DNA of 64,000 nt from Sanghuangporus weigelae (Eukaryota > Basidiomycota > Agaricomycetes > Hymenochaetales > Hymenochaetaceae), in contig CP137327.1 of the NCBI GenBank assembly GCA_033182465.1, forward strand, positions 682,001 through 746,000, read 5' to 3'. The notes beneath the pieces are model-generated. The model worked only from the letters and a program-made list of their open reading frames with translations. It was not told where the DNA came from and did no database searches. Made by a program: the position numbers and the translations under genes. Of this stretch, positions 11,440-23,154 are shown piece by piece (position 1 is the first letter of the stretch; the number at the start of each line of letters is the position of its first letter).

Positions 11440-13317
11440 ATGTCGTCTCAAACACCCATCACCAAAAAGCGGAAACGCGCGGACTCGAGTTCAGACCACC
11501 TCAATGTCTCAATCTTCGACAAATCACCTTCTGCAGTTGGACCTGTTCTTGGTGAGTCTACTTGTTATACGCCTTTCTTGAGTACACAATCCTCATATTG
11601 TTCGCTCGTAGCTACTTTTTCAGCGCTTGAGCCTCCAAAATCTACGGCGTTCTCAGTCTACGCATCCCCTCGGAAACCACGAAAGGACAAAAGTGTTGAC
11701 GGAAGCGCAAATGTAGAACAAGATAAAGAAGAGGAATTCTCTCGGAGAAGCTTAGCTCTTGCTGGAGAGACGGATACTGTTGAATTCTACACCACAGGCG
11801 AGACCGAAGCTGCTCAAAGAGGCTCTCGGTACGTTCTCAATCCCACTCCTTCCCTTCCTGTCGCTCATTCTCAACGTACATCCTCATCTACTCCATCAAT
11901 ACAGGTATCTGATCGGGATCCGCAACAAACGTACCAACACTTTACTTCTTCGACCCAGTCCCTTACAAATCCTGGGTCGACGAGTGAAAGCTCTGAAGGA
12001 CCTCGCACCTCTCCCATCGACATCTTTTTCGTTTTCGGAAGAGAATCGAACAACAGAGAGGATGGAACAACGAGCTGCTCTAGGAGAGACTTTTGGCACG
12101 AAGAAAGCCCAGAAGGCGTTACGAATGGCAGAGAGAAATCGCGTGGACGTATCTGCAATGGAAGGTGTCGTTGGACATATCCAAGAAAGTGTTGAATTAG
12201 GGACGAAGAGTTTACCAACTCAAGGTGAGCTTTCCGTCCTGCTTTGGTCTCCTTCTAATCATACCGGAGATTTATCATTTGCTTTTCTTTACTTAATTCT
12301 TTATTCGTTTGAATACAGAGGAAGCAAAAGAAATATCCGACGCCTCGCGGCAAATTCCCAAATTCAACATCGACGCTACACGTCCCGAGGATGTCTACAA
12401 ATTGCATGACATCGTCGCTGATTCAGAGCTTCATGCGGTACCAATCAAGGACCTACAAAAAGCCTTTCCGGAACAAAGGATGGGGTGTATCCCCGGACCT
12501 TTCAGACACTCTGAATGGATGAAGGCACATCTAGAAAGAGTATTTGCGTCTGGAGAGAAACCAAGCAAACGGACACTGTGAGTTCGAATTCTTACTGCTT
12601 CGGATTTGTATCGCAAGAAAATCCTGAATATTAATCCTGCCATTCGATGCTTTAGGAGAATCTTGATGTACATTGCGATTCTCCTGACCTTCCGCGCGGG
12701 TGCACCAAGGTATTGCGCAAAGCGAAGTGACCTGGAAGAACGCCTTCCTGGTGTACCATCCATCATCATCGATGGGATTTTTTCGCGATTTACAGAGACA
12801 GTTCGAGGAAGCTCCGCGTAAGTATCGTCGCCTTCCCTTCTGAAGACGAGGATCCACCGTGGTACATGGGTGTCGTCGGACCTGACAAACTCTGCTTTTG
12901 ATATAGAACGAAATTCACAAGCGACAACGCCGTGCGCCTCCTAACCCATGTTTTCGCGCTATGTTTACAGGTGGATAACTTCGCGAGCGACACGGCCCTG
13001 CTCGCCTCAGACCTTAGAGAATCTGTCATCAAGTATGTTTTCCAATTTCCTTTCATTTGCTAGACTTCATTCATCGCTCGCGCCTAAGGGTCAACCAACA
13101 TTTCAAGCTTCTCGGTAAGTCTTTTGTGATGCGTCCTAAGTCCTAAATTCCTTATTTCTGACTGCTGCTGGCAATAGGGTGCGAGATCGAAAAACTGAGT
13201 GCGGTGGAGATAAACCGACTCGGACTACCTGCGACAGCTGCAGATCAGAAGAGGGCGGTGCTACGTGTGCCGTTAGAGTTCCCTAAGGCAAGGGTGAGGC
13301 GGCCGGTTCAGCGTTAG
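11440..13317 (+). CDS. RPA49: DNA-directed RNA polymerase I subunit RPA49 (A49)
   Basis: A49 forms the TFIIF/TFIIE-like heterodimer with A34.5 on Pol I and promotes rRNA transcription initiation and elongation. Eight exons give an uninterrupted 453-residue frame: 11440-11551, 11612-11828, 11905-12224, 12319-12577, 12656-12817, 12907-13032, 13089-13114 and 13178-13317. The N-terminal dimerisation half contains YLIGIRNKRTNTLLLRPSP. The linker has the family block ALGETFGTKKAQKALRMAERNRVD. The C-terminal tandem winged-helix half ends with CEIEKLSAVE...RVPLEFPK. One exon is only 26 nt. Length fits the family (about 400-450 residues). It is followed by the hAT insertion at 13692. Confidence 0.92.
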
Positions 13318-13683
13318 GGGACGTGGCGATGTATGCGTTGGATTCAAATCCAAGAATTGAGCACGGGAGAAGAAACCAATAAGACTTAGGCGAGATGCGG
13401 CGAAACCATTCCGCGATAGCGACACCCAAGAGCGGTAGATACTTCGTAGGTGGGAAAAGGATGAAATTTATGAAGTATTTCAATATCGGTAAAAAAAAAA
13501 TCAGTATCAGCTCGTACGGATTGCACGGTCCAGGCATAAGAAACGCCCGAGAGCCCGGATCCCGATCATTCAAGATACCGTTGGGCCGGAGGCTTGAAAG
13601 TCTCGAGGTGTTCAACTGCAGGTCTGGATTACCGAATTTGATGGATGAGGTTTTTCAATCGACAAGCAAGTTGAGTTGATTAC

Positions 13684-13691
13684 ATCAGTAC
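13684..13691. repeat. Left 8-bp target-site duplication of the hAT element
   Basis: ATCAGTAC directly abuts the left terminal inverted repeat and is repeated exactly at 14620-14627 after the right one. Eight-bp duplications are diagnostic of hAT transposition. Confidence 0.9.
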
Positions 13692-14619
13692 TAGTGTTCC
13701 GACCGTATCCGTATAAATCCGTATACGGGTTTCCGTATACGGATACGGCCGTATCGTATAAGCTGAAAAGAAGAAATTATACGGCCCGTATATATACGGC
13801 CGTATCCGTATAATGCTAGAAAGAAAGTGCCGTATATGGCATATATTCCGTATACGGACATTTTACTCCGGAGAGTCTTGACTTGTCACGCATCCAACCA
13901 ACACTAGTTCTCACCTGACAGTTCCGTGCGACCGTCGCACTCACCCCACTCCCAGAGTCCCACACAGGGGGCAGAATTATGCTTCTGAGCCGCTTATATA
14001 GGAAACAGAATTGGAAAGCTCGCCTCTGATTGGCTGGATTTCAGTTCCGGATCAAAATTTTCAGGTTTGGTTTTTGACGATCCTTACGTCGCCTCACTCC
14101 CTCCTCCTTTCTCCTCTCTCCCCGTTCCTCCCTCTTCCCTCCTTCCTCCCCTCCTTCCTTTCATTACCACTGTCAGCATCCCAGACGCGAATTGTCTTAT
14201 CATCAGAGCCCGAGACAACACGTGTTCCCCCCACCGAGATCGATGTTGTCCGAGTAAGTCTTGATTTAATCACTATACTGCTTGCTTATCTTAATTATCT
14301 AGGCTCTGCTGTTGCTGTCGAGCGAAATTTCTCAAGTGGGCGTGATACTATTGCACTCCGACGTGCTAGGTTGAAGGCAGGAACTATTGGGGACCTTATG
14401 GTACTGAAGCATGCACTGAGGACAACAATGTAATTTTTTAGTGCTATTACTCAACAAAGAACAATATTAATACCGTATACGGCTTATTTTCCGTATACGG
14501 GCATTCCGTATCCGTATGAGAGCTTGATCACCAAATATACGGCCGTATCCTATACGGACGTATCCGTATAGACCCTGACTTATACGGCCGTATCCATATA
14601 CGATACGGTCGGAACACTA
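13692..14619. mobile_element. Internally deleted hAT-superfamily transposon, 928 bp
   Basis: The element begins TAGTGTTCCGACCGTATC and ends with the perfect inverse complement of those 18 bases. It is bounded by 8-bp direct duplications (ATCAGTAC). Both subterminal regions (about 13700-13860 and 14470-14600) are packed with CCGTATACGG/ACGGCCGTAT-type palindromic motifs, as expected for transposase-binding arrays. The interior keeps only the end of a transposase gene (see 14236-14433) plus a pyrimidine-rich tract. The size is far below an autonomous hAT element, so this is a deletion derivative that would need transposase from elsewhere. The exact duplication and intact ends suggest a fairly recent insertion. 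Confidence 0.92.
14236..14433 (+). pseudogene. C-terminal remnant of hAT transposase (dimerisation domain)
   Basis: An open frame ending at 14433 encodes LGSAVAVERNFSSGRDTIAL followed by RRARLKAGTIGDLMVLKHAL. This is the signature of the hAT-family C-terminal dimerisation domain (S-x-x-VER-x-FS-x-G-R). The catalytic and BED-finger parts are absent. The frame extends upstream to 14011 through low-complexity Leu/Pro/Ser sequence that is probably not ancestral transposase. It lies inside the hAT element, 186 bp from its right end. Confidence 0.8.
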
Positions 14620-14627
14620 ATCAGTAC
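14620..14627. repeat. Right 8-bp target-site duplication of the hAT element
   Basis: ATCAGTAC, identical to the left copy. Confidence 0.9.
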
Positions 14628-15835
14628 ACGCAAATTACTGCATCGCATAATTAGCCGCCAGACAAATATTAATCATTCGGTTTTTAAGACTTGTCAAACC
14701 ACACAATATGTAAGTACGCAAATAAGTATAAGATTATTACACGGTATGAGATAAATTTCTGCAATCACCGGGAGAGAATCATTTTTTTAGTCTCTTAGTA
14801 ACTTCCATCCAGCAAGAGCTCTCCTACGTTCTGGCATAGGATGGCTTTTCACGCGAACAGACACCGTTACTAAAAAGATTCACAGCTTTGTCAGTCTTGA
14901 GGTTAGAACTCTAAGACACTGTGCTGAATCATCTTGACGACCGTGACGGACGATCCTTGGGGCGATGCGATAAAAAGTATCCTCAAGCTTACAAATCGAG
15001 TGATCCGGTCAACCTTATTTTTGGATGCCGACCAGACGCGCACTAAGCGCGCCTTACTCAGCGCGTGCTTGGACAGCGTCGAAAGGAGTCATCACTGAAG
15101 TTCATTTCATACTGCCATGTTTATATCTCGTTGTATCTTTCTCAGCACCGCTCGTGCAATGTGCATGCGCTAGGGCGCGATTTGAGCCTTGTCGGTTAGT
15201 AAGTGCAGAATGATGACCCGTACTCTGACTCTCCGTTGATTTCCGTTGGACTGTGTTTCTTCGGTGAAGGCGCGCATAGCGGTTAGCTGAAAGCAGACCG
15301 AACTAGAAGAGCCAGATTGGCTGGCAAATGGGAGCCATGCGAGAAGGACGGGAGGCAATGGGATCGCATCAAAGGTCATCCCGCAGACCGCCGTTAGCAA
15401 GTAACTTTGTTGGATGATGGCTATATTCATGCACGAGCATGACCTCGAGGCCATCGGGCAAAATCGAGTCCGATGCTGTACGGGACTGCGCCTTCATCGG
15501 ACTATTCTCCTTCCTTCGAATGATTAGTTGCCGCACATGCGCAGTGCGACTCTTGACCAAGGTGCGTATGTAAGCAGATTCCGCTAGAGATGATTGGGTA
15601 CGTGAGCCTCGGCATAGAGGCTTAGGAAGGAGATGCTGACTGCGCGAGCCAGGCTTGGATGGCTTAGTCAACTGCGGAAATGACTACGATGCCGTGGTGA
15701 TTACGATGCAATGACTCGATTCTATTTCCTTCTGCCCTCTCCAGCAGGATAATCGTCCGACCCCGATGCCGTCGTGTCTCTCTCTATCCAATCGTAGCAT
15801 ATCCGCTCCGATGTCCCGATTCGCCTCGACACGGC
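14628..15835. other. Intergenic stretch, nothing recognised
   Basis: About 1.2 kb. Short open frames on both strands overlap one another, lack introns or motifs and look like chance. The right end is the promoter of the next gene. Confidence 0.45.
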
Positions 15836-15843
15836 TTTATAAA
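15836..15843 (+). promoter_or_regulatory. TATA box of the IQ-motif gene
   Basis: TTTATAAA, 141 bp before the chosen ATG at 15984. The open frame extends back to 15852 but has no ATG there, which fits a 5' UTR starting about 30 bp after this box. Confidence 0.55.
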
Positions 15844-15983
15844 CCCAGCGGTTGCACTGCGATCCTCAACTATCGCTGACCCGTCACCGCAAACGCGTCC
15901 ACTCAGTTGAAACACTCCGCAGCACACAAGTCCTGGACACTGCAGTAGCACACCCACCACAAGTACCCGTGTCGACGACTAAG

Positions 15984-17270
15984 ATGATGATGATCTGCAC
16001 CCAGCCTACCTCAGCCGGGCCCAGTGCCCCTCGCACAACGCGCAGTCTATCTGCACCTGCATACTCATGCGCAAGTTCGTATGCCTACCCAGAGAACCGT
16101 GACGCCATCTTCCCTTTCCCTGGTCCTGCACCCACATTACATCAGCGCGAGCTCTATCTCCGTGCCTTGGAGCAAGAACGCGAAGAAATTTTGGCCGCGG
16201 CTTACTCTACAAAGCGTTCCAATTCCAGCCCGAGTTCTTCGGTATCATCTTTCGCCGAGGCATACATTCGTCCAGATTATGACGTCGACGAGTATGACTC
16301 CGATGCTGACGATGATGAGATGCGACCTCGATTCGATGACCGTGGTCGTCAGCTTAACTTCCGCGAGACGGTCCGACAGCGACAGGCCCGACTGGAGTTC
16401 CTCCGCCGGCAGGACTTTGCTAGGCGCATCGCTCACCGAGGGCTAGAGGATTCCCGAGCATCCGCTTACGCTATCAAACGTCTTCCGCCTCCACGAGCTC
16501 GTCCGATCGAGCGTGTCAATGCCGCTATTAAGATCCAACGCGCGTATCGCTTGCATAGAACTGTCAAGGGCTTGAGCGAGTTGACGAAGCGCGTATACAA
16601 AGCTCATGAGATATTCTTAGCTTCCTCGAAGGAGAACTACGAAGACGCGTGGAAGAGCCACGCGGAAGTCTTACATGAGCTGTTGAGAGAACTCGGCGAA
16701 CGGACTGGTGTACTCGCTGAGACTCAGACCACGGCGAAGACTGATTGTCATAACTTTCATCCTCGTGTACGCGCTGCGGCTCGAACGGCGATGGAAGCGC
16801 TCCGATCAGAGCTGGCCCGGCTCGATCGCGCGCAAATAAGCCGACATTACTCGCTTTCCTCCTCCACTTCGTCTATTTCGTCCAAGTCCTCTTCTTCCTC
16901 CGACTCTGAGGAGGATGACTTTTTCGATGACGAGGAGTACGATTCCGATGGGGATGAGGACGACTACGCGTCATACACGTACACTCCGCCTCAGCTCGTC
17001 AGCACGGAATTGTACGTTGTCGACGAGGAGGACGAGGAGGAGGAGGATGACTACGTGCAGCAGCCGCAACCGCGTCTTTGGTCAAATGCGATGCAGCTGT
17101 ACAACACCAATTCAAGGACGAAGCATCAGCGAAGCCGGCATGCTCCTCTCTCCTTGCCAACATCCTCACCTGTACCGGTTATACTGAGTCTCGTGAGGTC
17201 GCCCGTATCGCGCTCGCCTTCCTTGGCCTCTATTCCGGAGGAACGCGACGAGGATTTCTTGACTGCTTAG
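15984..17270 (+). CDS. IQ-motif protein with helical (possibly BAG-like) domain
   Basis: A single-exon gene of about 428 residues; the first ATG in the frame is at 15984 (MMMICTQPT). An Arg/Glu-rich helical stretch (RETVRQRQARLEFLRRQDFA) precedes one clear IQ motif, AAIKIQRAYRLHRT, the calmodulin-binding signature. It is followed by about 100 residues of amphipathic helices ending EALRSELARLD. IQ followed by a three-helix bundle resembles the IQ-BAG arrangement of plant BAG co-chaperones, but I cannot prove the BAG fold from sequence alone. The C-terminal third is Ser-rich, then extremely acidic (runs of Asp/Glu around residues 330-390), then Ser/Pro. The absence of introns is unusual here. 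The TATA box suggests regulated, perhaps stress-responsive, expression. Confidence 0.75.
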   Translation: MMMICTQPTSAGPSAPRTTRSLSAPAYSCASSYAYPENRDAIFPFPGPAPTLHQRELYLRALEQEREEILAAAYSTKRSNSSPSSSVSSFAEAYIRPDYDVDEYDSDADDDEMRPRFDDRGRQLNFRETVRQRQARLEFLRRQDFARRIAHRGLEDSRASAYAIKRLPPPRARPIERVNAAIKIQRAYRLHRTVKGLSELTKRVYKAHEIFLASSKENYEDAWKSHAEVLHELLRELGERTGVLAETQTTAKTDCHNFHPRVRAAARTAMEALRSELARLDRAQISRHYSLSSSTSSISSKSSSSSDSEEDDFFDDEEYDSDGDEDDYASYTYTPPQLVSTELYVVDEEDEEEEDDYVQQPQPRLWSNAMQLYNTNSRTKHQRSRHAPLSLPTSSPVPVILSLVRSPVSRSPSLASIPEERDEDFLTA

Positions 17271-18323
17271 ATTTTTCCTCTTTTCTCCTGTATTCTCTTT
17301 TGCACCGTGCTTCAACGCCTCTTTTTCGAGTCTGATCACATAGTATGCTTCAGACACTACAATATTTTCCCCAATTGTTTCACAATTTCAATTGTTCAAG
17401 TCTTCTTGACACGATTTCGCTTTGCATTTGTAGAGAATTTCGCGCACGACACATTTGTATTCTCGATAGTCGATACGCAGATAAGAATGCACTCCCATAT
17501 TCTCAAACTTTACTGGTTTGTTGCGTTGCGTGAAATCGCAAGTAACTTTAATTTCTCCAAGCGACTTGCTTGCCCGAGGATCGACGGTCCAGATAGAGCA
17601 ATGAATGCTAGTCGCGTAATTTGGGCAACGTGCCTTCACAGTACTAGTACTAGTTAGTGATGCTTCCGTCAATAGCACATAAAAAGCCCAAGGGCGCATC
17701 TGCAATTGACTTTTCGCCCCTCTTTTATTAAACGTATACACTCTTGACCGGTAGCAACCCTCTAAAGACATGTCAAAAACTCAATGACATGTACAGAAGC
17801 TTTGCTTGGATTCTCCACTCTTTGTCACATCCTTACATTTGTTGAGAAATCTTCGATCGATAATATAGATGTGGATCTTTACAAACTAGTAAAAAATGGG
17901 TCAGATGTATAGTCTCTATAGCTTGTGGGATGACAGTGGCCTTTCCATCTAGCTTAAGTAGAATCAAACGTGCTAACGGATAAGGTAATTAAGTAAGTGC
18001 CTCGGTCATATTGTATTGATTAGGTCATATGCTCTTATGAATGTCCTGCGCTAGTAAGATGATAGCATGCAATTTAAATTAGGAAATGACCGGTCGCAGC
18101 TTTGATCGTCAGTATTTACTATGCTCTGAGCAAGTACAATCTCGGGAGCCATGCAGATTCAATAGAGCCTTTGTGGGATGGATCGGGGGGATGGAAGGCA
18201 GCAGCAAGGACTCAATAAATAAATCTATGATGGCATCAAAGGCGTGAGAGATACATACCATTTTCAACACGAACTAAGATTGCAGCCAGCTTGATTTTTT
18301 TGGAGACTAGGTTGTTTCGTCGA
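17271..18323. other. Intergenic stretch, nothing recognised
   Basis: About 1 kb, A/T-leaning. No frame on either strand looks coding. Confidence 0.45.
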
Positions 18324-21300
18324 ATGTCCCTTGTAACGCACAGGCTCCCGTTCTCCCTCCTTGACCTCACTCTCGCGCAGGCGCAAGCTTGCCAGCGCAT
18401 TAATGTGTTATCAAGGGTTATTCAAGCGCGACAGGCCCACTCTACTGCAGTACAGACGAGGGCACCCGAAATCCGAGAGGGATATTTGAGTCCTCCACTG
18501 CCAGGTAGAGGGGGCGTAGAGAGGTATGTTCAATGTTATAGCACCAATAGACTATTCTCTTAGCAAATTATTCGTTCTGCCTCAGGCGTCGTTCGACGAA
18601 CATTGCAAAGGATGCTAGGAGACCGGCGCCGAAGAGACGTCAAAGCGAAACCGTAAGAGCACCGTCAGCTGCAGCTCTATTGCTGCACGATCGTGTCGAT
18701 TCTCTTGTGAAGCATACAAGTGGTGATGTGTGTAGTCTGAACCTCGGTTCAAAACAACATCCTCACCAACAGATTGTGTGAATTTTTTTTCAGCTTTATG
18801 CGGAAGACGCGCAGGAAAACGAAATAGCCTTTCCTGAGAACGAGTCGTATACCGAAGGTCTATATTACGCTGAAACGGAGCTGCGAGACTTCTATACCGA
18901 CTTGCTTACTCACCCGGAATCTGAGCTCGAAGCACAAGCCCGATTCTTTCCTACTAAAACCAGTAGCAGACGGAGGGAACTAGAGGAAATAGATAACGAA
19001 AGACGGAAAGAAAGAAGGGAAGTATTGGACAGCGTCAGGAGCCGTTTGATTGTGGAGAACGATGGGATAGCGAATGAGACGGGCTCTTCATCTTCATCCT
19101 CCTTGGCAAGTCGTCTAGCCAGGCGGCGAAAACCTTCTCTCTCTTCTGAGTTCAGGGAGGGAGAACAGAAGCAAGACCTCTTGGTTGAACTGAGGGAACA
19201 ACTAGATCCTAAAAAGCTTCACCACAATATCTTGCTGCGCGTCTTAGATGTGGTCGAAAGCGTGGAGGAGGCGCGGAAAATCGTTAATGGTCCGGGAACA
19301 AGAGTCGCAGGTCCCCCCTCTACACCAGTTGTCGTTCTGTCTCCGAAGGAATGGGATGCACTCGTCCATGCATGCGTACGTCTGACCCGCTTGTCTCCGA
19401 GTTTCTTTGGTTGATAACTGACCATTTATACAGATTGATGATAATGAGCTAAGTACCGCAGAAGATAGTTTACTTCTTATGAAGGTACGAATTCGGAAAT
19501 ACTTTTAAAGTGGTAAAACAGCAGTCTGACATGTTTATCAGCGTTGCGGCAATGAACCTGCTGAGGAGCTCGTCAATGACGTGTTAAAACCTCATGCTTC
19601 TGCAGGAGACGTACCGGCAGTCTTAGCATTCTTTGAGAAACTTGCTATCGGTGGGTCAACTCAAATATTCTACGATCGCTCCTGTGACTCAAACGATCTT
19701 GAAATATCCCCAGGCAGGCCGACGGAGCGCCAGCGGGATCTCCATATCAAAGCTCATTTGAAGTCTTCATCCTCAAGCAGTTACGGCATCCCTTCCGCTC
19801 TCGAAGTTTTACACAAATACGAATCCCTCGCTCTCCTCCCTCCCGTGCAATCCTACACGCGCCTTATTTGCGCGTTGTTCTCCGCTCGTTCGGCTCAGCT
19901 CCAGGCACAAGCATGGGACCTTTTCGCGCACATGCGCTATGTAGCCCACGCCAAGCCGGATCCAGCACTTTACGCTCTGATGATCCGAGCATGTGCTGGG
20001 ACTGGATTTTCTCAATCTGGGTATGTTGCTGATCCAGTAAGAGCGCTGGATTTGTGGACGGAGATGACTACTGATGCTGGACATGCGCCGACGGTTGGTG
20101 CTTATAACGCCATTATTCTCGCTTGCGCTCGATCCAGTCAATATGTTGGCGAGGCATTTCGTTTTGCAAGGGAGATGCTTGACGGACACAGAGATGCGTA
20201 TGGCTATCCTCTCATGCATGCTACGCAAGAAACATTTGATGCGTTGCTTGTGGCTGCAAAAACGCGGAAAGATTTGCCTCGCGCAAGGTGGATACTTGCG
20301 GAGATGTTGAAGATTTACGAGCAAGCTGTGAAAGAAGCCAAGGAAAGCGGCAAAGATGTCGAAAGTGATATCACGTTCAACGAACGAACGCTGATGCATG
20401 TCTTCCATGCTTACGCTTCGTACAGACCTCCTTTCCGGCGCGGAGAAACAGCGATTATTGATGAGAGTGAAGTGAAGGTGTCATCAGAAGAGGCCAATGT
20501 GGGAAGTGTCGGCGAGCTCTCGGCTCCTCAAAAAGCGTTAGAGAAGGTATCGTCGACAGCTCGCTTCACTATAACCCCGCCGCAAACCCGAAAAGAGGTT
20601 TTGGCGGAAGTCGATACGCTCTTCGAACGTATTATTGCTGAAACGGGCTTGCATCCGTCATCACCTCGTGCACCCTCTGGAGACTCCCAGACCTCGGTTC
20701 AAGGCCCTTTTTCACGCGTTTTGCTGACCACTTCGCTCCTTAATTCCTATCTGTCTGTGCACTACATGCACGATACTCTGGAGAATTCGCATAAACTATA
20801 CAAGAAGGTCTTTCTTCGTACAGGTGTGGAAAAATCCCCACGGACATATATAGAGGCGCTTGAGCGATGTGCGGGAGCCGAGAAGGAGGAGCGCGTGGTT
20901 GCGAAAGAATTCGCAGAAGGTGTGTGGAGGGAATGGATTGAAGTTGAGAGGAGGCTGAATCCACGTACCGTCGATGCGAGGATGATCGAGCGAGCGTATG
21001 CTGCCATGATTAGGATGCTTGCATTGTAATTCTTTCTATATGGTCTCAGACGTTGTACTGATTTTATTTTTCTCCAGGGTCAGAGACTTAGACACTTCTC
21101 TTTCTCTTCTTCGCACCTTCTCAACACGCTACCCTCACCGGGCCATCTCCCATCCTTCCTATGGCAAACCCGAGATACGAAGCACGCGCACCTCTCTGTA
21201 CGACACTGATCGTCCGCTTGTCCGACTTACCACACCATCGGAAGTGCCAGACGACACCGTGCCTCCTCTTTTGACGCCGCGTGATCTTGAGTTGTTGCAT

Positions 21301-21417
21301 CATCGGTTGGTCGAAGCTGGTCCTGAACGCCAGAAGGATCTGGATCAGTTGACCTATTTGTGCTATGCGTACATGGGCGCGTTGAGGAAGAGACGGGATC
21401 GGGTCATAAGTGCTTAG
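18324..21417 (+). CDS. Mitochondrial pentatricopeptide-repeat-type protein
   Basis: The start at 18324 (MSLVTHRLPFSLLDL) gives an Arg-rich, acid-poor head ending QARQAHSTA, typical of a mitochondrial presequence. Exons joined in frame include 18324-18523, 18586-18727, 18794 to about 19398, two short exons near 19440-19560, a long exon to about 21026, and a last exon from about 21078 to the stop at 21415-21417. The central region shows helical-repeat units of PPR spacing (SYTRLICALFSARSAQLQA, ALYALMIRACAGTG, AYNAIILACARS, TFDALLVAAKTRKDLPRA). The product would be a mitochondrial RNA-binding or complex-assembly factor. Fungal PPR proteins such as the complex I assembly factor CIA84 have a similar layout, but I cannot assign an orthologue. 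Confidence 0.78.
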
Positions 21418-23154
21418 TGACTCATTGTCCGACTCTCTTCTGGTTGGCTTGATGGTATATTCTACGACTTTGCGTACTTTATAATCCTATATGCTTGTCT
21501 ATTGATTTCTGTCTCATAGTAAGCAAAGTTTTACGGTGAATATCTTGGAGGACAGACAATGCATGCAGCGTTCTGATTACACAAATCCTGAAAATCGTTG
21601 CGAGAAAAGTCAAAGCATATAACTTGGATCCGACATCTGCTGGCGTGTCGGCTGACTCAAAGCCAGCTTCAATGGGCACGATTACTATACAACAGAAAGC
21701 CTCCGGTCATGGGTTCTTCGAACACCTTCAAGTTTTCCTGTACTACGGAAGCGGCCATCGGCTAGAGTAAACGCAGACCGTTTGCACGCTTGAGTTCCTC
21801 TTCTGTCTATTGCTGAAGAAACGTTCTCTTCAGGTCACACTGACCTTGGTCCTCCTCCCCCAGTCTCTCACTCGTGAGAGCCAAATGCGCGCCGTCTTCA
21901 TTTTGCCGACGGGAATGGTTCTTATGCCCATGTGCTGCTTGCTTCGCGTTGTGAACGTTTGCACTGCACCACGTAGTGAATGCAGTGGCCGCGTCGGACT
22001 TGTCTGGTATTCTTGGCTTCTTCAATTCCCGCTCTGAGAAAACTCTGAACGAGAGAGGCGCGCAGGCCGACAAAGAAGGCGGACATCAGTCGTCTTGTAC
22101 CTGATTACCAAGGTCTGTGCCTGGGCACACTCTTATGCCAGGGGAAGCAAAACGGAATGGGTCGCGCCGCGTCCGCAAATAGTTCAATACGTTCCGGTAC
22201 AAACTGTTGGAACCTCTTTAGGTGTTAAGTCTTGCACGGTCGGCTATTTCCTTTCCGGAATTAGACCCAAAGCCTAACAGCTTTCACTCGGTCTTCGTCA
22301 GTCAGATCGTTATGAGAATACTGATAACAGCATACAAAATGCCTCTTGCTCTATTATATTCTTTTCTCATACAATGAAGGAAAGAGGCGATATAAAGCAG
22401 AAAACGCATCCATCAGTGAACGTCAAGTGGAGTTGATAGATCAGATCAATGAAGCTTGGAAGGTACGATCGGGAAACTCTCAGGCTCAATTATGCGTTAC
22501 AAAACAAGTGAAGTCCCAAACAGAAGGCAGAAAAGTACACATGTAATTGCTTGATCATAATGGAATCGATGGACACCAAACTACAGGGATTTTATTGGTA
22601 AACTGCAAAGAGAAAATGGGTCAGTACTGCACGCGAAGCTTCCAGATTCAAAGTGGTGAATGAGAGTGAAAATGCTATCAATAAACTGAAAAAAGGGATT
22701 GCAGGTGAATGCCAAGCACGAATGCGGCTATCTGAACTTTCTGAACGGAAAAGACGGCCGAAGTGAAAAAACGCACGAACAGAGAATTGTACGGGTATGT
22801 CGGGCAATTAGGAACGAGTGAGTTGTCCATCGAGCCATAAGGACTGAACAATACGATTTGTAAACTTCGTAAACTCCTGATCATATGACCATGAGCTCGC
22901 ATGAGGCACACATGGCTATCCCACAGCGCCTGAAATCTGCGCATCCTTTCGTGATGCGCCAAAGATACCCGGAACAAGTGTTCAGATATGGGAATGAGTG
23001 AAATGCGGAAGAAACGCCTGAACGAATACGGAACTTGTATATTTCAATTAAGAAGGAACAAAATTGATTTGGAAAAGATGTAAAGGAAGAAAGAGACTCA
23101 AACGTAGCTCACCATATACATAAACAAATGAAGGAAGCTTTCACCACGTGCACG
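21418..23154. other. Intergenic stretch, nothing recognised
   Basis: 1.7 kb between convergent genes. Several short frames exist (for example 22095-22277), without recognisable motifs. Part of it must be 3' UTR of the flanking genes. Confidence 0.45.

Noticed and set aside
13335-13352. TTGGATTCAAATCCAA, T-arm-like hairpin
   Set aside because: The loop is 6 nt instead of 7, and no A box or cloverleaf can be built upstream.
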